DNA from: Xanthomonas floridensis
Lineage (GTDB): Bacteria; Pseudomonadota; Gammaproteobacteria; Xanthomonadales; Xanthomonadaceae
NCBI RefSeq assembly: GCF_001642575.1
Contig: NZ_LXNG01000021.1
Span: 1 to 64,000 of the forward strand
Direction: 5' to 3'
Length of the DNA stretch: 64,000 nt
The position numbers and the translations under genes are program-made. This document shows positions 35,931-45,261 of this stretch, one piece after another. The notes below the pieces were generated by a model. It did not search any database, was not told the DNA's origin, and worked only from the letters and a program-made list of their open reading frames with translations. How positions within the stretch are numbered: the first letter of the stretch is position 1; each line of letters begins with the position of its first letter.

Positions 35931-37025
35931 CTACGCCCGGTGCGCGGTGGCCAGATACTCCGCGCTCTGCATTTCGATCAGGCGCGAGGCGGTGCGTTCG
36001 AAGGCACCGGCCAGGCGCTGGCCGCTGTACAGGCCCGGTGGGGCGTCCTGCGCGGTACAGACCAGGTTGACGTGGCGGTCGTACAGCTCGTCGATCAGGT
36101 TGACGAAGCGGCGCGCGGCATCTTCATTCATGCGGTCGAAGTGCGGAATGCCGCCCAGCAGCACCGTGGTGAACTCGCGTGCGATCTCGATGTAGTCGGC
36201 CGGTCCGCGCGGGCCTTCGCACAGCGAGGCGAAATCGAACCACGCAATGCTCTTGCCGCGTGCGCGCACCGGAATCTTGCGCGCCTCGATCTCGATATTG
36301 CCCGCGCGTGGTTCGGCATTGCCGCTCAGTTCGCTCCAGCGTTGCAGCAGCCAGTCATCGGCCTGCGCATCCAGCGGCGCGCGGTACACCGGCGAGCGCG
36401 TCAGCGCGCGCATGCGGTAATCCTCGGTGCCCTCGGCGTAGAGCTCCACGCAGAATTTCTGCAGCAAGCCGATCGCCGGCAGGAAGCTGTCGCGCTGCAG
36501 GCCGTTGGCGTAGAGATTGTCCGGCGCAGTGTTGGACGTGGTCACCAGCGTCACGCCTTCGGCGAACAGGCGCTCCAGCAACCGTGCCAGCAACATCGCA
36601 TCGCCGATGTCGGTGACGAAGAACTCGTCCAGCACCAGCACGCGCAGGTTCTCGCGCCATTGCTGGGCAATCCGGGCCAGCGGATCGCTCTGCCCGGCGT
36701 GCTCGCGCAACTGTTCGTGCACGCCGCGCATGAAACGGTGGAAATGCGTGCGGTACTTCTGCTTGATCGGCAGGCCGTCGTAAAACAGATCCACCAGGAA
36801 GGTCTTGCCGCGCCCCACTCCACCCCAGAAATACAGGCCACGCACCGGCTCGGGCTTTTTCCAGAAGGCCGACAGCCGGTCCAGCCAGCCGTCCTGCGCG
36901 CTCTCCAGCAGCGCCTCATGGATACGGTCCAGTTCCGCCAGGGCCGCCTGCTGGGCGGGGTCGGCGCGCCAGTCGCCGCGTTGTACGCCGGCGGCGTAGC
37001 GCTGCGACGGGGTCATCTCACTCAT
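35931..37025 (-). CDS. zapE: Cell division ATPase ZapE (AFG1 family)
   Basis: The 364-residue AAA-like ATPase shows MTPSQRYAAGVQRGDW, FWGGVGRGKTFLVDLFYDGLP (Walker A, about residues 67-75), HFHRFMRGVHEQL, LVLDEFFVTDIGDAMLL (Walker B), TLVTTSNTAPDNLY, and the C-terminal FDFASLCEGPRGPADYIEIA. ZapE acts at the division ring in E. coli and belongs with AFG1. ATG 37025 (MSEM) or 37016 (MTPS) are both possible. It is followed in the other direction by an alpha/beta hydrolase gene on the same strand. Confidence 0.93.
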   Translation of the reverse strand: MSEMTPSQRYAAGVQRGDWRADPAQQAALAELDRIHEALLESAQDGWLDRLSAFWKKPEPVRGLYFWGGVGRGKTFLVDLFYDGLPIKQKYRTHFHRFMRGVHEQLREHAGQSDPLARIAQQWRENLRVLVLDEFFVTDIGDAMLLARLLERLFAEGVTLVTTSNTAPDNLYANGLQRDSFLPAIGLLQKFCVELYAEGTEDYRMRALTRSPVYRAPLDAQADDWLLQRWSELSGNAEPRAGNIEIEARKIPVRARGKSIAWFDFASLCEGPRGPADYIEIAREFTTVLLGGIPHFDRMNEDAARRFVNLIDELYDRHVNLVCTAQDAPPGLYSGQRLAGAFERTASRLIEMQSAEYLATAHRA

Positions 37026-37103
37026 CGTGTTCTCCGCGGGCCGGCTGCTGCCCTGCCCGCTCAACGGCGCATCGGCAGGCGATGCGCATGGGCCGTGCCG
37101 CAG

Positions 37104-37766
37104 TCAGACAGCGGCCGGCAACCAGCGCCGGACACCATGCTGGATCGCACCGCGCAGGTCGATCAATTTGCGGTGGAAGAAGTGGCTGGTGTCGGGCATG
37201 CGCACCAGCTCGGGCTGTTGTTCCAGCGTCTCCAGCCAGTCGTACACCGCCTGCGGATCGACGATCTCATCGGCATCGCCCTGGATCACCAGCCACTGCG
37301 CCGGCGGCTGCATGTCGCTGAAGTCCCAGCGCCCGGCCGGCGGTGCGATCGAGATCAACGCCTGCGGCGCCAACACACCGGCCGCGCGCAGCGACACATA
37401 CGCACCAAAGCTGAAACCCGCCAGCCACAGTGTGTCGCCGGGCCGCTGCGCACGCACCCACTCGGCGACCGCGCGCAGATCGTCCTGCTCGCCGTCGCCA
37501 TGGTCGAACGCGCCGGCCGAATTGCCGACGCTGCGGAAATTGAAGCGCACCACGGTGATGCCGAGTTCGCGCAGCGCGCGCGCGGCCATCGTGACGACCT
37601 TGTTGTGCATGCTGCCGCCCTCGGTGGAGAGTGGATGGCAGACGATGGCAGTGACCGGTTGCGCGGTGACATCGCTCTCGGGCAGATCGATCGCGACATC
37701 GAGCGGGCCGACAGGCCCGTCCAGCGTCAACGCAGCCGATTCGGTAGGGAATGGGGGATTGGACAT
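37104..37766 (-). CDS. Alpha/beta hydrolase (COG2945-like)
   Basis: The 220-residue protein has VCHPLSTEGGSMHNKVVTMAARAL, VRFNFRSVGNSAGAFDHGDGEQDDL, nucleophile Ser in LAGFSFGAYVSLRAA, Asp in VIQGDADEIVDP and His in SHFFHRKL, a complete triad. The layout HPLxxxGGSMxNKVV is typical of a widespread uncharacterised group related to PHB-depolymerase-like hydrolases. Its first codons contain a partial ATTCCC repeat (37744-37760). It lies just upstream of zapE on the same strand and is divergent from the EamA transporter gene. Confidence 0.85.
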   Translation of the reverse strand: MSNPPFPTESAALTLDGPVGPLDVAIDLPESDVTAQPVTAIVCHPLSTEGGSMHNKVVTMAARALRELGITVVRFNFRSVGNSAGAFDHGDGEQDDLRAVAEWVRAQRPGDTLWLAGFSFGAYVSLRAAGVLAPQALISIAPPAGRWDFSDMQPPAQWLVIQGDADEIVDPQAVYDWLETLEQQPELVRMPDTSHFFHRKLIDLRGAIQHGVRRWLPAAV

Positions 37767-37832
37767 GCCGTCATAATAGCCGCCCCGCCGGCCGCGTTCA
37801 TCGCCCTGCCTGCACACTTCGTTGCGTTGCCC

Positions 37833-38714
37833 ATGCATTTTCTGGTGTTTGCCGTTATCTGCAGTGTCCTGGTGTCGGTGGTGTTGAAGCTGGCACCGCG
37901 CCGCGATATCGACGTGTTTCAGGCCATCACCTGGAACTACGCCACCGCCAGCGTGCTGGCCGTGGCCCTGCTCAAGCCCTCATTCGCCAGCCTGAGCGCG
38001 GCCAGCACTCCCTGGGCGGCACTGCTGGGCCTGGCGATCGCATTGCCGGGCATCTTCCTGGTGCTGGCGCGCTCGGTACGCGTGGCCGGCATCGTGCGCA
38101 CCGATGTGGCGCAGCGCCTGTCGCTGTTGCTGTCGCTGGCAGCGGCCTTCACCGTGTTCGGCGAAAGCGCCGGCCCCTGGAAGCTGGCGGGCCTGGCGGT
38201 CGGGTTGCTGGCGATCGTCGGTATCGTGCAGCGTCCACGCAACGCCGTTGCACTTGAGCCTGCATCCGACGGCAGCGCGCCTGTGCGCGCGTGGCCATGG
38301 CTGCTGGGCGTATGGGCCGGCTTTGCGGTGATCGATGTGTTGCTCAAGACCATCGCCTTGTCCGGAACCCCCTCGCTGACGGCATTGACGCTGTGCTTTG
38401 CCATCGCCTTCGTTCTGCTGCTGTGCGTGCAGGTACTGCGCATGCGCCGCGGCCATCGCCTGCATGCGCCCAGCATGGCCGCCGGCCTGCTGCTGGGCGT
38501 GCTCAACTTCGGCAACATCCTGTTCTACGTGCGCGCGCACCAGAGCCTGCCGCAGAGCCCGGCGACGGTGTTTGCAACGATGAACATCGGGGTGGTGGCA
38601 CTGGGCGCGGTGATCGGCATCCTGGCCTTTGGCGAGCGCACCACGCGCTGGACGCGCGTGGGCCTGACGCTGGCGGTCCTGGCCATCACCCTGATCGCGT
38701 GGGGCTCGCGCTGA
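37833..38714 (+). CDS. EamA/DMT family transporter
   Basis: A 293-residue inner-membrane protein with about ten hydrophobic segments in two halves. It begins MHFLVFAVICSVLVSVVLKL and ends LAVLAITLIAWGSR. The second half has GVLNFGNILFYVRAHQSLPQSPATVFATMNIGVV and the IGILAFGERTTRWTRVG block typical of the drug/metabolite transporter superfamily. ATG 37833 is the first start that gives a membrane segment; the same frame runs far upstream across zapE but only as a chance open frame. Substrate unknown. Confidence 0.88.
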   Translation: MHFLVFAVICSVLVSVVLKLAPRRDIDVFQAITWNYATASVLAVALLKPSFASLSAASTPWAALLGLAIALPGIFLVLARSVRVAGIVRTDVAQRLSLLLSLAAAFTVFGESAGPWKLAGLAVGLLAIVGIVQRPRNAVALEPASDGSAPVRAWPWLLGVWAGFAVIDVLLKTIALSGTPSLTALTLCFAIAFVLLLCVQVLRMRRGHRLHAPSMAAGLLLGVLNFGNILFYVRAHQSLPQSPATVFATMNIGVVALGAVIGILAFGERTTRWTRVGLTLAVLAITLIAWGSR

Positions 38715-38716
38715 CG

Positions 38717-38754
38717 CTGCTGCCGGTTTAGGCAGTGCGCATGGCCGGCAGCAG
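38717..38754. terminator. Hairpin between convergent EamA and zigA genes
   Basis: Perfect 10-base arms CTGCTGCCGG (38717-38726) and CCGGCAGCAG (38745-38754) with an 18-base loop, placed between two convergent stops. It could serve both strands, though no T tract is seen. Confidence 0.5.
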
Positions 38755-38763
38755 GCGCGCCGC

Positions 38764-40089
38764 TCAGCGCTCCCATTGCGGAAACGGGTCGTCCAGCAGT
38801 TGCCAGTGCGCCGGGCCCTGGCGCAGTTCCTGGTCGCTGAGCAGGCAGGCATCCAGCGCCGCACGTGTGCGTGGCGCATCCATCTCCACACCGATCACCG
38901 CCAGCTCCTGGCGGCGATCTCCCCACAACGGATGCCACAGCCGCTGCATGGCGGCGTACTCGCTGGCATCGCCGACTTCATGCGGCTGCGGCAGCGGTGC
39001 GGTCCAGCACCGGATCTGCTGCCGCTGCCAGCCGATATCGGTATACGGCAACGGCGTCATACCGATCGCCACGGGCTGACCCTGCAGCTGCGCATCCACG
39101 CGGTGGCGCGCAGCAAACCAGAACCCGGCCGCATTGGTCTGGGTGGCGCCGCCCACGCTGGACAGCTCGCCGACCCAGTCCATGCGGCTGGCCAGCCAGA
39201 AAAAGCCCTTGCTGCGAATCACCTGCGGCAGACCGCTGTGCACCATGCGCGCGAAGCGCTGAGGATGAAACGGGCGACGTGCGCGGTACACGAAGCTGCT
39301 GATGCCGTATTCCTCGGTTTCCGGCGCGTGCTGGCCGCGCAGTTCCTGCATCCAGCCCGGTGACAGCTGCGCGCGGGTGAAGTCGAACCTGCCTGTATCG
39401 AGCAGGTGGTGCAGCGGCACGTCGCCGTGGCTCGCCTCCACGATCTGCGCCTCGCGGTTGAGCGCACGCAGCACCGCGCGCAGGCGCTGGCGCTGCGCCG
39501 CATCGATGCGATCGCACTTGCTGATCACCAGCACGTCGGCAAATTCCACCTGCTCGCCCAGCAGTTGCACCAGCCCGCGCGTATCGTCCGGGCCGGCCTG
39601 CTGGCCCAGCTCGGCGAGCGTGGACGCCGACCCGAAATCGCGCAGGAAACTGCTGCCATCGACCACGGTCACCATGGTGTCGAGACGGGCGATGTCCGAC
39701 AGGCTGAAGCCGTCGGCATCGCGCACTGCAAAGGTGGCCGCCACCGGCATCGGCTCGGCGATGCCGGTCGATTCGATCAGCAGGTAGTCGTAGCGGCCGT
39801 GCTCGGCCAGGCGTCGCACCTCTTGCAGCAGATCGTCGCGCAACGTGCAGCAGATGCAGCCATTGCTGAATTCCACCAGGGTCTCTTCAGTGCGACGCAG
39901 CGCCGCGCCACCGTCGCGCACCAGCTGCGCATCGATATTGATCTCGCTCATGTCGTTGACGATCACCGCCACCCGCAACCCGTGGCGGTTGTGCAGGATG
40001 CGGTTGAGCAAGGTGGTCTTGCCGGCACCCAGAAAGCCGGACAGCACGGTAACGGGAAGACGCGAATCGCGGACGGAAGACGGGGACAT
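38764..40089 (-). CDS. zigA: GTP-dependent zinc metallochaperone-like protein (ZigA/YciC, COG0523)
   Basis: The 441-residue COG0523 protein has Walker [12 protein letters not shown] near residue 19, the diagnostic CxCC in [23 protein letters not shown], and SKCDRID (GTP base specificity). A C-terminal CobW_C domain follows. Members of this group are induced by zinc shortage and load zinc on client enzymes. ATG 40089 is preferred over an earlier in-frame ATG at 40188 because family similarity starts at [14 protein letters not shown] Zur-like box lies between it and the divergent MerC-domain gene. Confidence 0.92.
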   Translation of the reverse strand: MSPSSVRDSRLPVTVLSGFLGAGKTTLLNRILHNRHGLRVAVIVNDMSEINIDAQLVRDGGAALRRTEETLVEFSNGCICCTLRDDLLQEVRRLAEHGRYDYLLIESTGIAEPMPVAATFAVRDADGFSLSDIARLDTMVTVVDGSSFLRDFGSASTLAELGQQAGPDDTRGLVQLLGEQVEFADVLVISKCDRIDAAQRQRLRAVLRALNREAQIVEASHGDVPLHHLLDTGRFDFTRAQLSPGWMQELRGQHAPETEEYGISSFVYRARRPFHPQRFARMVHSGLPQVIRSKGFFWLASRMDWVGELSSVGGATQTNAAGFWFAARHRVDAQLQGQPVAIGMTPLPYTDIGWQRQQIRCWTAPLPQPHEVGDASEYAAMQRLWHPLWGDRRQELAVIGVEMDAPRTRAALDACLLSDQELRQGPAHWQLLDDPFPQWER

Positions 40090-40113
40090 CCGGACAACCT
40101 CGGGGGAATGAAA

Positions 40114-40128
40114 TGTTACTATATAACA
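40114..40128. promoter_or_regulatory. Zur-box-like palindrome
   Basis: TGTTACTATATAACA matches the consensus palindrome TGTTATA-n-TATAACA at 12 of 14 defined positions, with perfect outer TGTTA/TAACA arms. It lies 25 bases from the zigA start and 23 bases from the MerC-domain start, so one site could control both genes. Confidence 0.8.
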
Positions 40129-40150
40129 CTTGATCGACGAGACCGATGCC

Positions 40151-40537
40151 ATGCGGGCCCCTACTTCCTTCTTCGACAGCTCGGCCATCGCGCTGTCCAG
40201 CCTGTGCCTGCTGCACTGCCTTGCATTGCCCCTGCTGGCGGCCGCCCTGCCGCTGCTGGGAGCCTGGAACCAGGCCGAGTGGGTGCACGTGGTCTTTGCG
40301 ACGTTAGCCGTGCCTCTGAGCGGCTACGCGTTGTGGAGCACGCATCGGCGCCATGCGCTGCCAACTGCGGTGTGGGCCCTGGCCGGCTGCGGACTGGCCG
40401 GCCTGGTGCTGGGCGCCAGTGGTCTGACTGGCGAACACCTGGAAACACCGATTACGGTGACCGCCAGCCTGCTGCTGGCCAGCGCGCACGTGCTCAACCT
40501 GCGGTTGCGCGGCCGCCATGGGAACTGTGCTGGCTAG
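40151..40537 (+). CDS. MerC-domain membrane protein
   Basis: The 128-residue product has about four hydrophobic segments and the MerC-type Cys pair region [22 protein letters not shown] (positions 14-35). MerC proteins move metal ions across the inner membrane. Together with zigA and a shared Zur-type box, a zinc role is more likely than mercury here. ATG 40151 is the first start; a TTG at 40130 is in frame but overlaps the end of the palindrome's flank. No zur gene is in the window. Confidence 0.85.
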   Translation: MRAPTSFFDSSAIALSSLCLLHCLALPLLAAALPLLGAWNQAEWVHVVFATLAVPLSGYALWSTHRRHALPTAVWALAGCGLAGLVLGASGLTGEHLETPITVTASLLLASAHVLNLRLRGRHGNCAG

Positions 40538-41069
40538 CCACGTGCGCCGCGCCCGCCGACCGGGCTGCCGGCGTGTCGGCGACACCGACGCGCCCAAAGG
40601 CCAGGCCGGACTCTACACCCGACGCCGCCTCCACCAGGCGCGCGAAGCACACGACGCCATCGACCAGGCAATGTCATCGTGCGTGCTCCAGATCCATCCA
40701 GTGTGTAGTACGACGCCGCAAGCGTCCTTTCGCTCGCTGGCGGCGATCTGCGTCATCACCGATCAATGATGTCCCACGCGCGGGAGATCGCGTGTTCGGT
40801 TCACGCGCCCTGCGTTCGCGGCCCACGGCGTTCGGTCAAACAAGGCCGTTAGCGTAGACGCATGAGCAGGGCGTGGTGCCCGGTTGGAGCGGGTGATGCG
40901 CCTGAAATCGCTGTGGAAGAGCATTCAACGAATGCCCGGTCTCGTGGTTGTCGTCAGCGCATCCAGTGGCGAGACAAGGTGGTGGACGTCCCAGCCGCCG
41001 TCGCACCGGGTGCCACAAACCGCAAACCCGTCCTGCACGGTGGCACCAGCGCAACAGAAGGGTGTGCGC
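40538..41069. other. Gene-free region after the MerC-domain gene
   Basis: These 532 bases show only short open frames without ribosome sites or family similarity. Nothing structural stands out. Confidence 0.4.
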
Positions 41070-41642
41070 ATGCGCGCGTTATCGTGCGGGCAGAAAGCGC
41101 AACAGCGGGTACTGCATCGGCGTGCCGAGTTGCCTGCATGCGCACTCGTCATCGCATTGACGCCAGAGCCGCCAGACACATCGCAGATGCCTGCGCAGGC
41201 GGCTCTGCTGCTGAAGGCAATGAATCGCCGTCTACTCGACGTGAACCCGCAGTATCACGCCATCACCACCCGGCTGTTCCTGGAAGATCGCGACGCGCTG
41301 CCCCAGGAACAAGGCGCGCTCGATCAGCGCAATGAGCTGTTGGCGCAACTCAATCAGCTGCGCGATCTCCAGCTGCATGCCCTGCTCGCTGCGCTCGCTC
41401 CACTGCAGCGTATTCGCAAGCAGGAAGCGCAGCGCGACAGCGCGTTACGGACCGACTCGCAGGACCGGAGGCTGCACGATGACGCACAGGCACCGGCAGA
41501 CGACACAGGCGACCGGCCAAACTCCGTGGCTCAGGCGTACCAGGACGCGGTGGAACTGCTGGAAACACTGCAGGACAGCGCTGCGCCCTGTGCGCTGATT
41601 CAGCAACTGCAATGCCTCATGCATGACTACCGGACGCTGTGA
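41070..41642 (+). CDS. Hypothetical protein, possible coiled coil, 190 residues
   Basis: An open frame with a good ribosome site (AGAAGGG, about 9 bases before ATG 41070). The product is Gln/Leu-rich with a long likely coiled coil (ALDQRNELLAQLNQLRDLQL at about 82-101, then IRKQEAQRDSALRTDSQDRR) and a second helix near the end (VAQAYQDAVELLETLQDS). No family is recognised. Coding quality is ordinary, so it might be spurious. Confidence 0.45.
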   Translation: MRALSCGQKAQQRVLHRRAELPACALVIALTPEPPDTSQMPAQAALLLKAMNRRLLDVNPQYHAITTRLFLEDRDALPQEQGALDQRNELLAQLNQLRDLQLHALLAALAPLQRIRKQEAQRDSALRTDSQDRRLHDDAQAPADDTGDRPNSVAQAYQDAVELLETLQDSAAPCALIQQLQCLMHDYRTL

Positions 41643-41794
41643 CCCTGGAACGGCCGCTCGGCAACGCCACTCCGCAGCGCGAGCGGGCTTACTGATGCGC
41701 GCCCGCGCCTGTGCAGAAGCAGTCGGTCCAGCCGCCTTCCTCTGACAACGCCTCGCCGCGCCTCTTCAACAGCGAACTGCACATCGCACGCGTG

Positions 41795-43513
41795 CTAGAG
41801 CGAAAACCCCAGCAGCACCGGATCGTGATCGGAGCTGCGCCACGGACCAGGCAGATTGCGTTTGGCATAACCGGCGTCGTCCATCGCGTCGGCGTTGATA
41901 TGCCATTCGACCGCGCCACGCAGCTGCTTGGCCATTGCCGGGCTGAGCAAGGCATGGTCCAGCCGCCCGCTCATGCCATCAAAGACGTAGCTGTAGGGCT
42001 GCTTCACCCCCGCTACTGCAAATGCGTCCTGCCAGCCGCTGGCGCGCAGGCTGCGCATCGGCGTTTCCATCGCATACGCATTGAAGTCGCCCAATAGCAC
42101 CGCCAGCCGGGTCTGCGCGCCGGTGGGGTCGGTTTGCAGCCATTGGTGCAGGCGCTTGGCCGATTCAGTGCGGGCCGCGTTCCAGCAGGCCTGGCCGTCG
42201 AGCTGGTCGGCATCGGCGCCACTGGCGTTACCGCACCCCTTGGATTTGAAGTGATTGGCGACCACCACGAAGGTCGCCCCGCGGGTGCTGCGAAACGCCT
42301 GCGCCAGCGGCACCCGGCTATGGCTGTCGAACGGCCCGCCGGTCAGCGTGGCCGGCTTGCCGACCAGGGTGACCTGGCTGCTGCGGTAGATGATGCCGAC
42401 CCGGATCGCATCGTCGCCGGGGCCACTGCCGGTATCGACGAACCGCCAATCCTTGTCGGTGCCGGCGGCGTTGAGCGCAGCCACCAGTTGCGCCACCGCG
42501 GTGTCGCCGTCGTTGCCGTCGTTTTCCAGCTCCATCAACGCGGCCACATCGGCGCGCAACGGCACGATGGTGGCGACCAGCTTGGTCAGCTGCGCCTGGA
42601 ACTGCTCAGCCGTGCGGGCGCCGCGCTTGGTCGGAAAACCGCCGCCGCGTCCATTGCCGTTGAAGAAGTTCTCCAGGTTGAACGAGGCAATGCGCAGATC
42701 CCCTCCCACCTGCGGTGCCACGGCGGTCGGCATGGCCGGCAGGTTCAGCGGCGCCAGCACCTGGATGCGGTACTGCCCGTCGTAGCGCTGGTCGACGATG
42801 CCATCGACCGATTTGAGCAGGCTGCCGCTACGCAGCACCGCATCGGCGGGCAGGTAGGACACCGTCTTGGGGTTGCGTCCGTTGCGGGCGTCGTCCAGCA
42901 ACACCCGGCGACGCGCGTTGTCCGCCTCCACCTGCGCGAACGCCGGCGTGCCGGTTGCAGCCACCTCGGCCGGCTGCCACAACCGCCCGCCGAAGCCGGC
43001 AATCAGCTCACCGTAGGTGGCCAGCCGGTCGCTGCCGTTGAGTGTCAGTGCCGCGATGCGGACATGCTCGCCTTCCAGCGCCTCCCAGTTGGCGGGCGGC
43101 CCGCTGAGCATGCGCACCGGCACCGGCTGGCCGCTGGCGAGCCGCTCGATGCTGCTGGCGTCCACGCTGGTCAGGCTGGCCTGGCCACCGGCCGATACTT
43201 CGCGCACCGTCCCGACGATGCGCACGCGATCGCCCACTGCCACCTGCGCATCGCCGACGCCGGTGACGAACAGCCCATGCGAGCGCCGTGGCTCGAAACC
43301 GGGCTGCTGCACGAACAGCCCGGCCAGCCCGACGCGCGTATCGGCGGTGACGATGCCCTCCACGTCCACCATGCGGCCGTCATACGGGCTGCGGCTGTCC
43401 TCGCCCTGCACATCGGCAATCGAGAGCCGCTGCGCGGCGCCATCGGCGGCGCTGCACAGCAGCGGAGCCAGGAGACCGACCAGACCGAGCACAACCAGCG
43501 GGCGACGCGACAT
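41795..43513 (-). CDS. Secreted endonuclease/exonuclease/phosphatase-family nuclease (ExeM/NucH-like)
   Basis: The 572-residue product begins MSRRPLVVLGLVGLLAPLLCSAADG, a Sec signal. An OB-fold-like region follows (SRSPYDGRMVDVEGIVTADTR, GDRVRIVGTVREVSAGGQ), then an EEP nuclease domain: RIASFNLENFFNGNG, VAALMELENDG (metal Glu), FVVVANHFKSKGCG, AVLLGDFNAY (Asp/Asn) and RSSDHDPVLL (catalytic His). This layout matches extracellular nucleases such as ExeM/Xds. The GGAGAG 7 bases upstream decides the start at 43513 over an ATG at 43528. It is probably exported and digests extracellular DNA. Confidence 0.92.
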   Translation of the reverse strand: MSRRPLVVLGLVGLLAPLLCSAADGAAQRLSIADVQGEDSRSPYDGRMVDVEGIVTADTRVGLAGLFVQQPGFEPRRSHGLFVTGVGDAQVAVGDRVRIVGTVREVSAGGQASLTSVDASSIERLASGQPVPVRMLSGPPANWEALEGEHVRIAALTLNGSDRLATYGELIAGFGGRLWQPAEVAATGTPAFAQVEADNARRRVLLDDARNGRNPKTVSYLPADAVLRSGSLLKSVDGIVDQRYDGQYRIQVLAPLNLPAMPTAVAPQVGGDLRIASFNLENFFNGNGRGGGFPTKRGARTAEQFQAQLTKLVATIVPLRADVAALMELENDGNDGDTAVAQLVAALNAAGTDKDWRFVDTGSGPGDDAIRVGIIYRSSQVTLVGKPATLTGGPFDSHSRVPLAQAFRSTRGATFVVVANHFKSKGCGNASGADADQLDGQACWNAARTESAKRLHQWLQTDPTGAQTRLAVLLGDFNAYAMETPMRSLRASGWQDAFAVAGVKQPYSYVFDGMSGRLDHALLSPAMAKQLRGAVEWHINADAMDDAGYAKRNLPGPWRSSDHDPVLLGFSL

Positions 43514-43794
43514 CGAACGACTCTCCATCAAGGTGGACCAAATACAAACGCCGCCCGGAAGGCGGCGCGTGACAACGAAAGCGCGGAAACAGGCTAACAA
43601 ACCGCGATGAAGCGACGCCAGGCGGGATCACTGCGCTAGCACGGTGCCCCCCTGCACGGCACTGCGCTTGGCTGTTCGTGCTGCTCCGCTGGCTGCGGGC
43701 ACCGCGTCCAGGGCAACGACGGACGACGACGCCAGCCAGCCAGGAACCCGGCACAACCGCGGCCCTGCTCCCGAGCGCCGCGCCCGTCGAGGTC

Positions 43795-44313
43795 TTATTT
43801 CAGATTGCCCAGCATCCAGTCGACGGTGGCACGCACCTGCTCTTCGGTCAGCGCCGGGTTGCCGCCCTTGGGCGGCATGATGCCGCCATCCGGGCCGGTG
43901 TAGCCCTCGATCGCGTGCTTGTACAAGGTGTCCTTGCCCTGGGCGATGCGCGCATCCCAGTGCGAATGATCCAGCGTCGGTGCCTTGCCGACCCCGGTGG
44001 TATGACACGCGGTGCACAGGTTGTTGAAGATGGTCTTGCCATCGGTGGTGCCGCCGTAGGCGGACTGCGAGGCTGCCTTGGCCAGCGCTGCAGCCTGGGC
44101 CGCCGCCTGGGCCGCCGCACCGGTGGTGCCCGCGTAGACGGCGCCGGCCGGCGCGATGCGTTGCTGCACGCGCTTGGCGGCAGTCGGCGAAACCTCATCG
44201 GGAATGGCACGTTGCAAATAAGCTGCCAGGGCGATCAGCCCCAGGGTGATCACTACCAGTAAACCGATCACCATCGAGAATTTTTTCAGGAACTCGAGGT
44301 CGTAATTCCGCAC
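43795..44313 (-). CDS. Membrane-anchored c-type cytochrome (c5-like; GTG start)
   Basis: The 172-residue product has an N-terminal membrane anchor (KKFSMVIGLLVVITLGLIALAAYL), an Ala-rich linker (about residues 60-80), and a single heme-binding CTACH with axial Met in GIMPPKGGNPAL. The C-terminal sequence matches cytochrome c5 proteins. The start is a GTG at 44313 behind AGGGGTGAG; a longer frame from 44502 runs into the divergent promoter region. It is divergent from the DUF4198 operon. It probably serves as a periplasmic electron carrier. Confidence 0.9.
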   Translation of the reverse strand: MRNYDLEFLKKFSMVIGLLVVITLGLIALAAYLQRAIPDEVSPTAAKRVQQRIAPAGAVYAGTTGAAAQAAAQAAALAKAASQSAYGGTTDGKTIFNNLCTACHTTGVGKAPTLDHSHWDARIAQGKDTLYKHAIEGYTGPDGGIMPPKGGNPALTEEQVRATVDWMLGNLK

Positions 44314-44514
44314 GCGCTCACCCCTGGCTGTTGGTCGAAGACCTCTGCTAGCGCCGGAGTATAGAGCACAGTTCACGCCAGTCTGACCAGCGCGCATGAC
44401 AGTTTCGCCTCCGATGTGCGCTGCACCCCAGTGGGCCGGCGCTCCTGTCGGCGGCCACGCTTGCGCCCGCCGGAGAATTGCCGCAACGCCGCATACGCGC
44501 ATTGGTCTCCTATG

Positions 44515-44536
44515 TGGGAATTGCGTATCATTCCCA
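44515..44536 (+). promoter_or_regulatory. Fur-like inverted repeat upstream of the DUF4198 operon
   Basis: TGGGAAT (44515-44521) and ATTCCCA (44530-44536) form a perfect inverted repeat around an 8-base spacer containing GTATC. The length and the AAT...ATT core are like Fur boxes. It lies 58 bases before the first operon gene, which codes for iron-type proteins. Regulation by Fur is inferred. Confidence 0.55.
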
Positions 44537-44594
44537 ACAACACACGGTGGCGCGGTTCTCGCCTCGCCGGTCCCGCCCTTGAGGAGTCGCCGCG

Positions 44595-45239
44595 ATGAAG
44601 TCCTTCCTGCTGTCCTGCCTGGTCTTGGCCAGCATCAGTCTGTCTGCCCAGGCCCACGAAATCTGGATCGAGCGCGATGGCAGTGGCCCGGTACGCATCT
44701 ACTTCGGTGAGCCGGCGCAGGAAACCCTCGACCACGGCCAGGACGAGATCAAGCGCGTGGTCAAGCCGAGCGTGTTCGGCACTGCCGGCAAGGCCGGTGC
44801 CCTGCAGCGCGGCAGCGAGTTCCTGACCGCGCCGCTGTCCGGCAGCGGCGATGCCTGGCTCAGCGACGACAGTGTGTTCGAACCGTGGAAGGGCGAAGCC
44901 GGTGGCTTCGAGGCCGTGAGTTATTACGCCCGTGCCGGGCGCGCCACCACCTCGGCCAAGCTGGATCTGGAACTGGTTCCCACGACGGCGAATGGCAACA
45001 CGCTCACCGTGCTCTATCGCAACAAGCCGTTGCCCAAGGCCGAAGTCACCGTGATCGACCCGCAGAAGTGGCAGAAGACGCTGACCTCCGACGCCAAGGG
45101 CCAGGTCACGCTGCCCACGCTGCGCGCCGGCCGCCACATCCTGGTGGTCAACACCAAGGAACCGGTGAAGCGCGAGATTGCCGGCAAGCAGGTCACGCTG
45201 GTGCACCACATCAGCACCCTGACCTTCCAGGCCGACTAA
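44595..45239 (+). CDS. DUF4198-type periplasmic protein
   Basis: The 214-residue product has a signal peptide (MKSFLLSCLVLASISLSAQA), then HEIWIERDGSGPVRIYFGEP, typical of DUF4198/CbiM-like periplasmic proteins, and an Ig-like C-terminal half (KAEVTVIDPQKWQKTLTSDAKGQVTLP). The family occurs with TonB-dependent and metal-uptake genes. GAGGAG precedes ATG 44595. It starts a four-gene operon with DUF3649, PepSY and DUF3325 genes, an arrangement seen near siderophore uptake loci. Confidence 0.85.
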   Translation: MKSFLLSCLVLASISLSAQAHEIWIERDGSGPVRIYFGEPAQETLDHGQDEIKRVVKPSVFGTAGKAGALQRGSEFLTAPLSGSGDAWLSDDSVFEPWKGEAGGFEAVSYYARAGRATTSAKLDLELVPTTANGNTLTVLYRNKPLPKAEVTVIDPQKWQKTLTSDAKGQVTLPTLRAGRHILVVNTKEPVKREIAGKQVTLVHHISTLTFQAD

Positions 45240-45261
45240 CGGCAGCCCCGCAGTCCCCCGC

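Noticed and set aside
35622-38714. A 1030-residue open frame on the plus strand across zapE and the alpha/beta hydrolase gene
   Set aside because: Only the last 293 residues (from 37833) form the EamA transporter. The rest is antisense to two well-supported genes and gives Arg/Gln/His-rich nonsense typical of GC-rich shadow frames.
40130-40537. TTG start of the MerC-domain gene at 40130
   Set aside because: It lies immediately next to the Zur-type palindrome, too close to a promoter. The ATG at 40151 is preferred.
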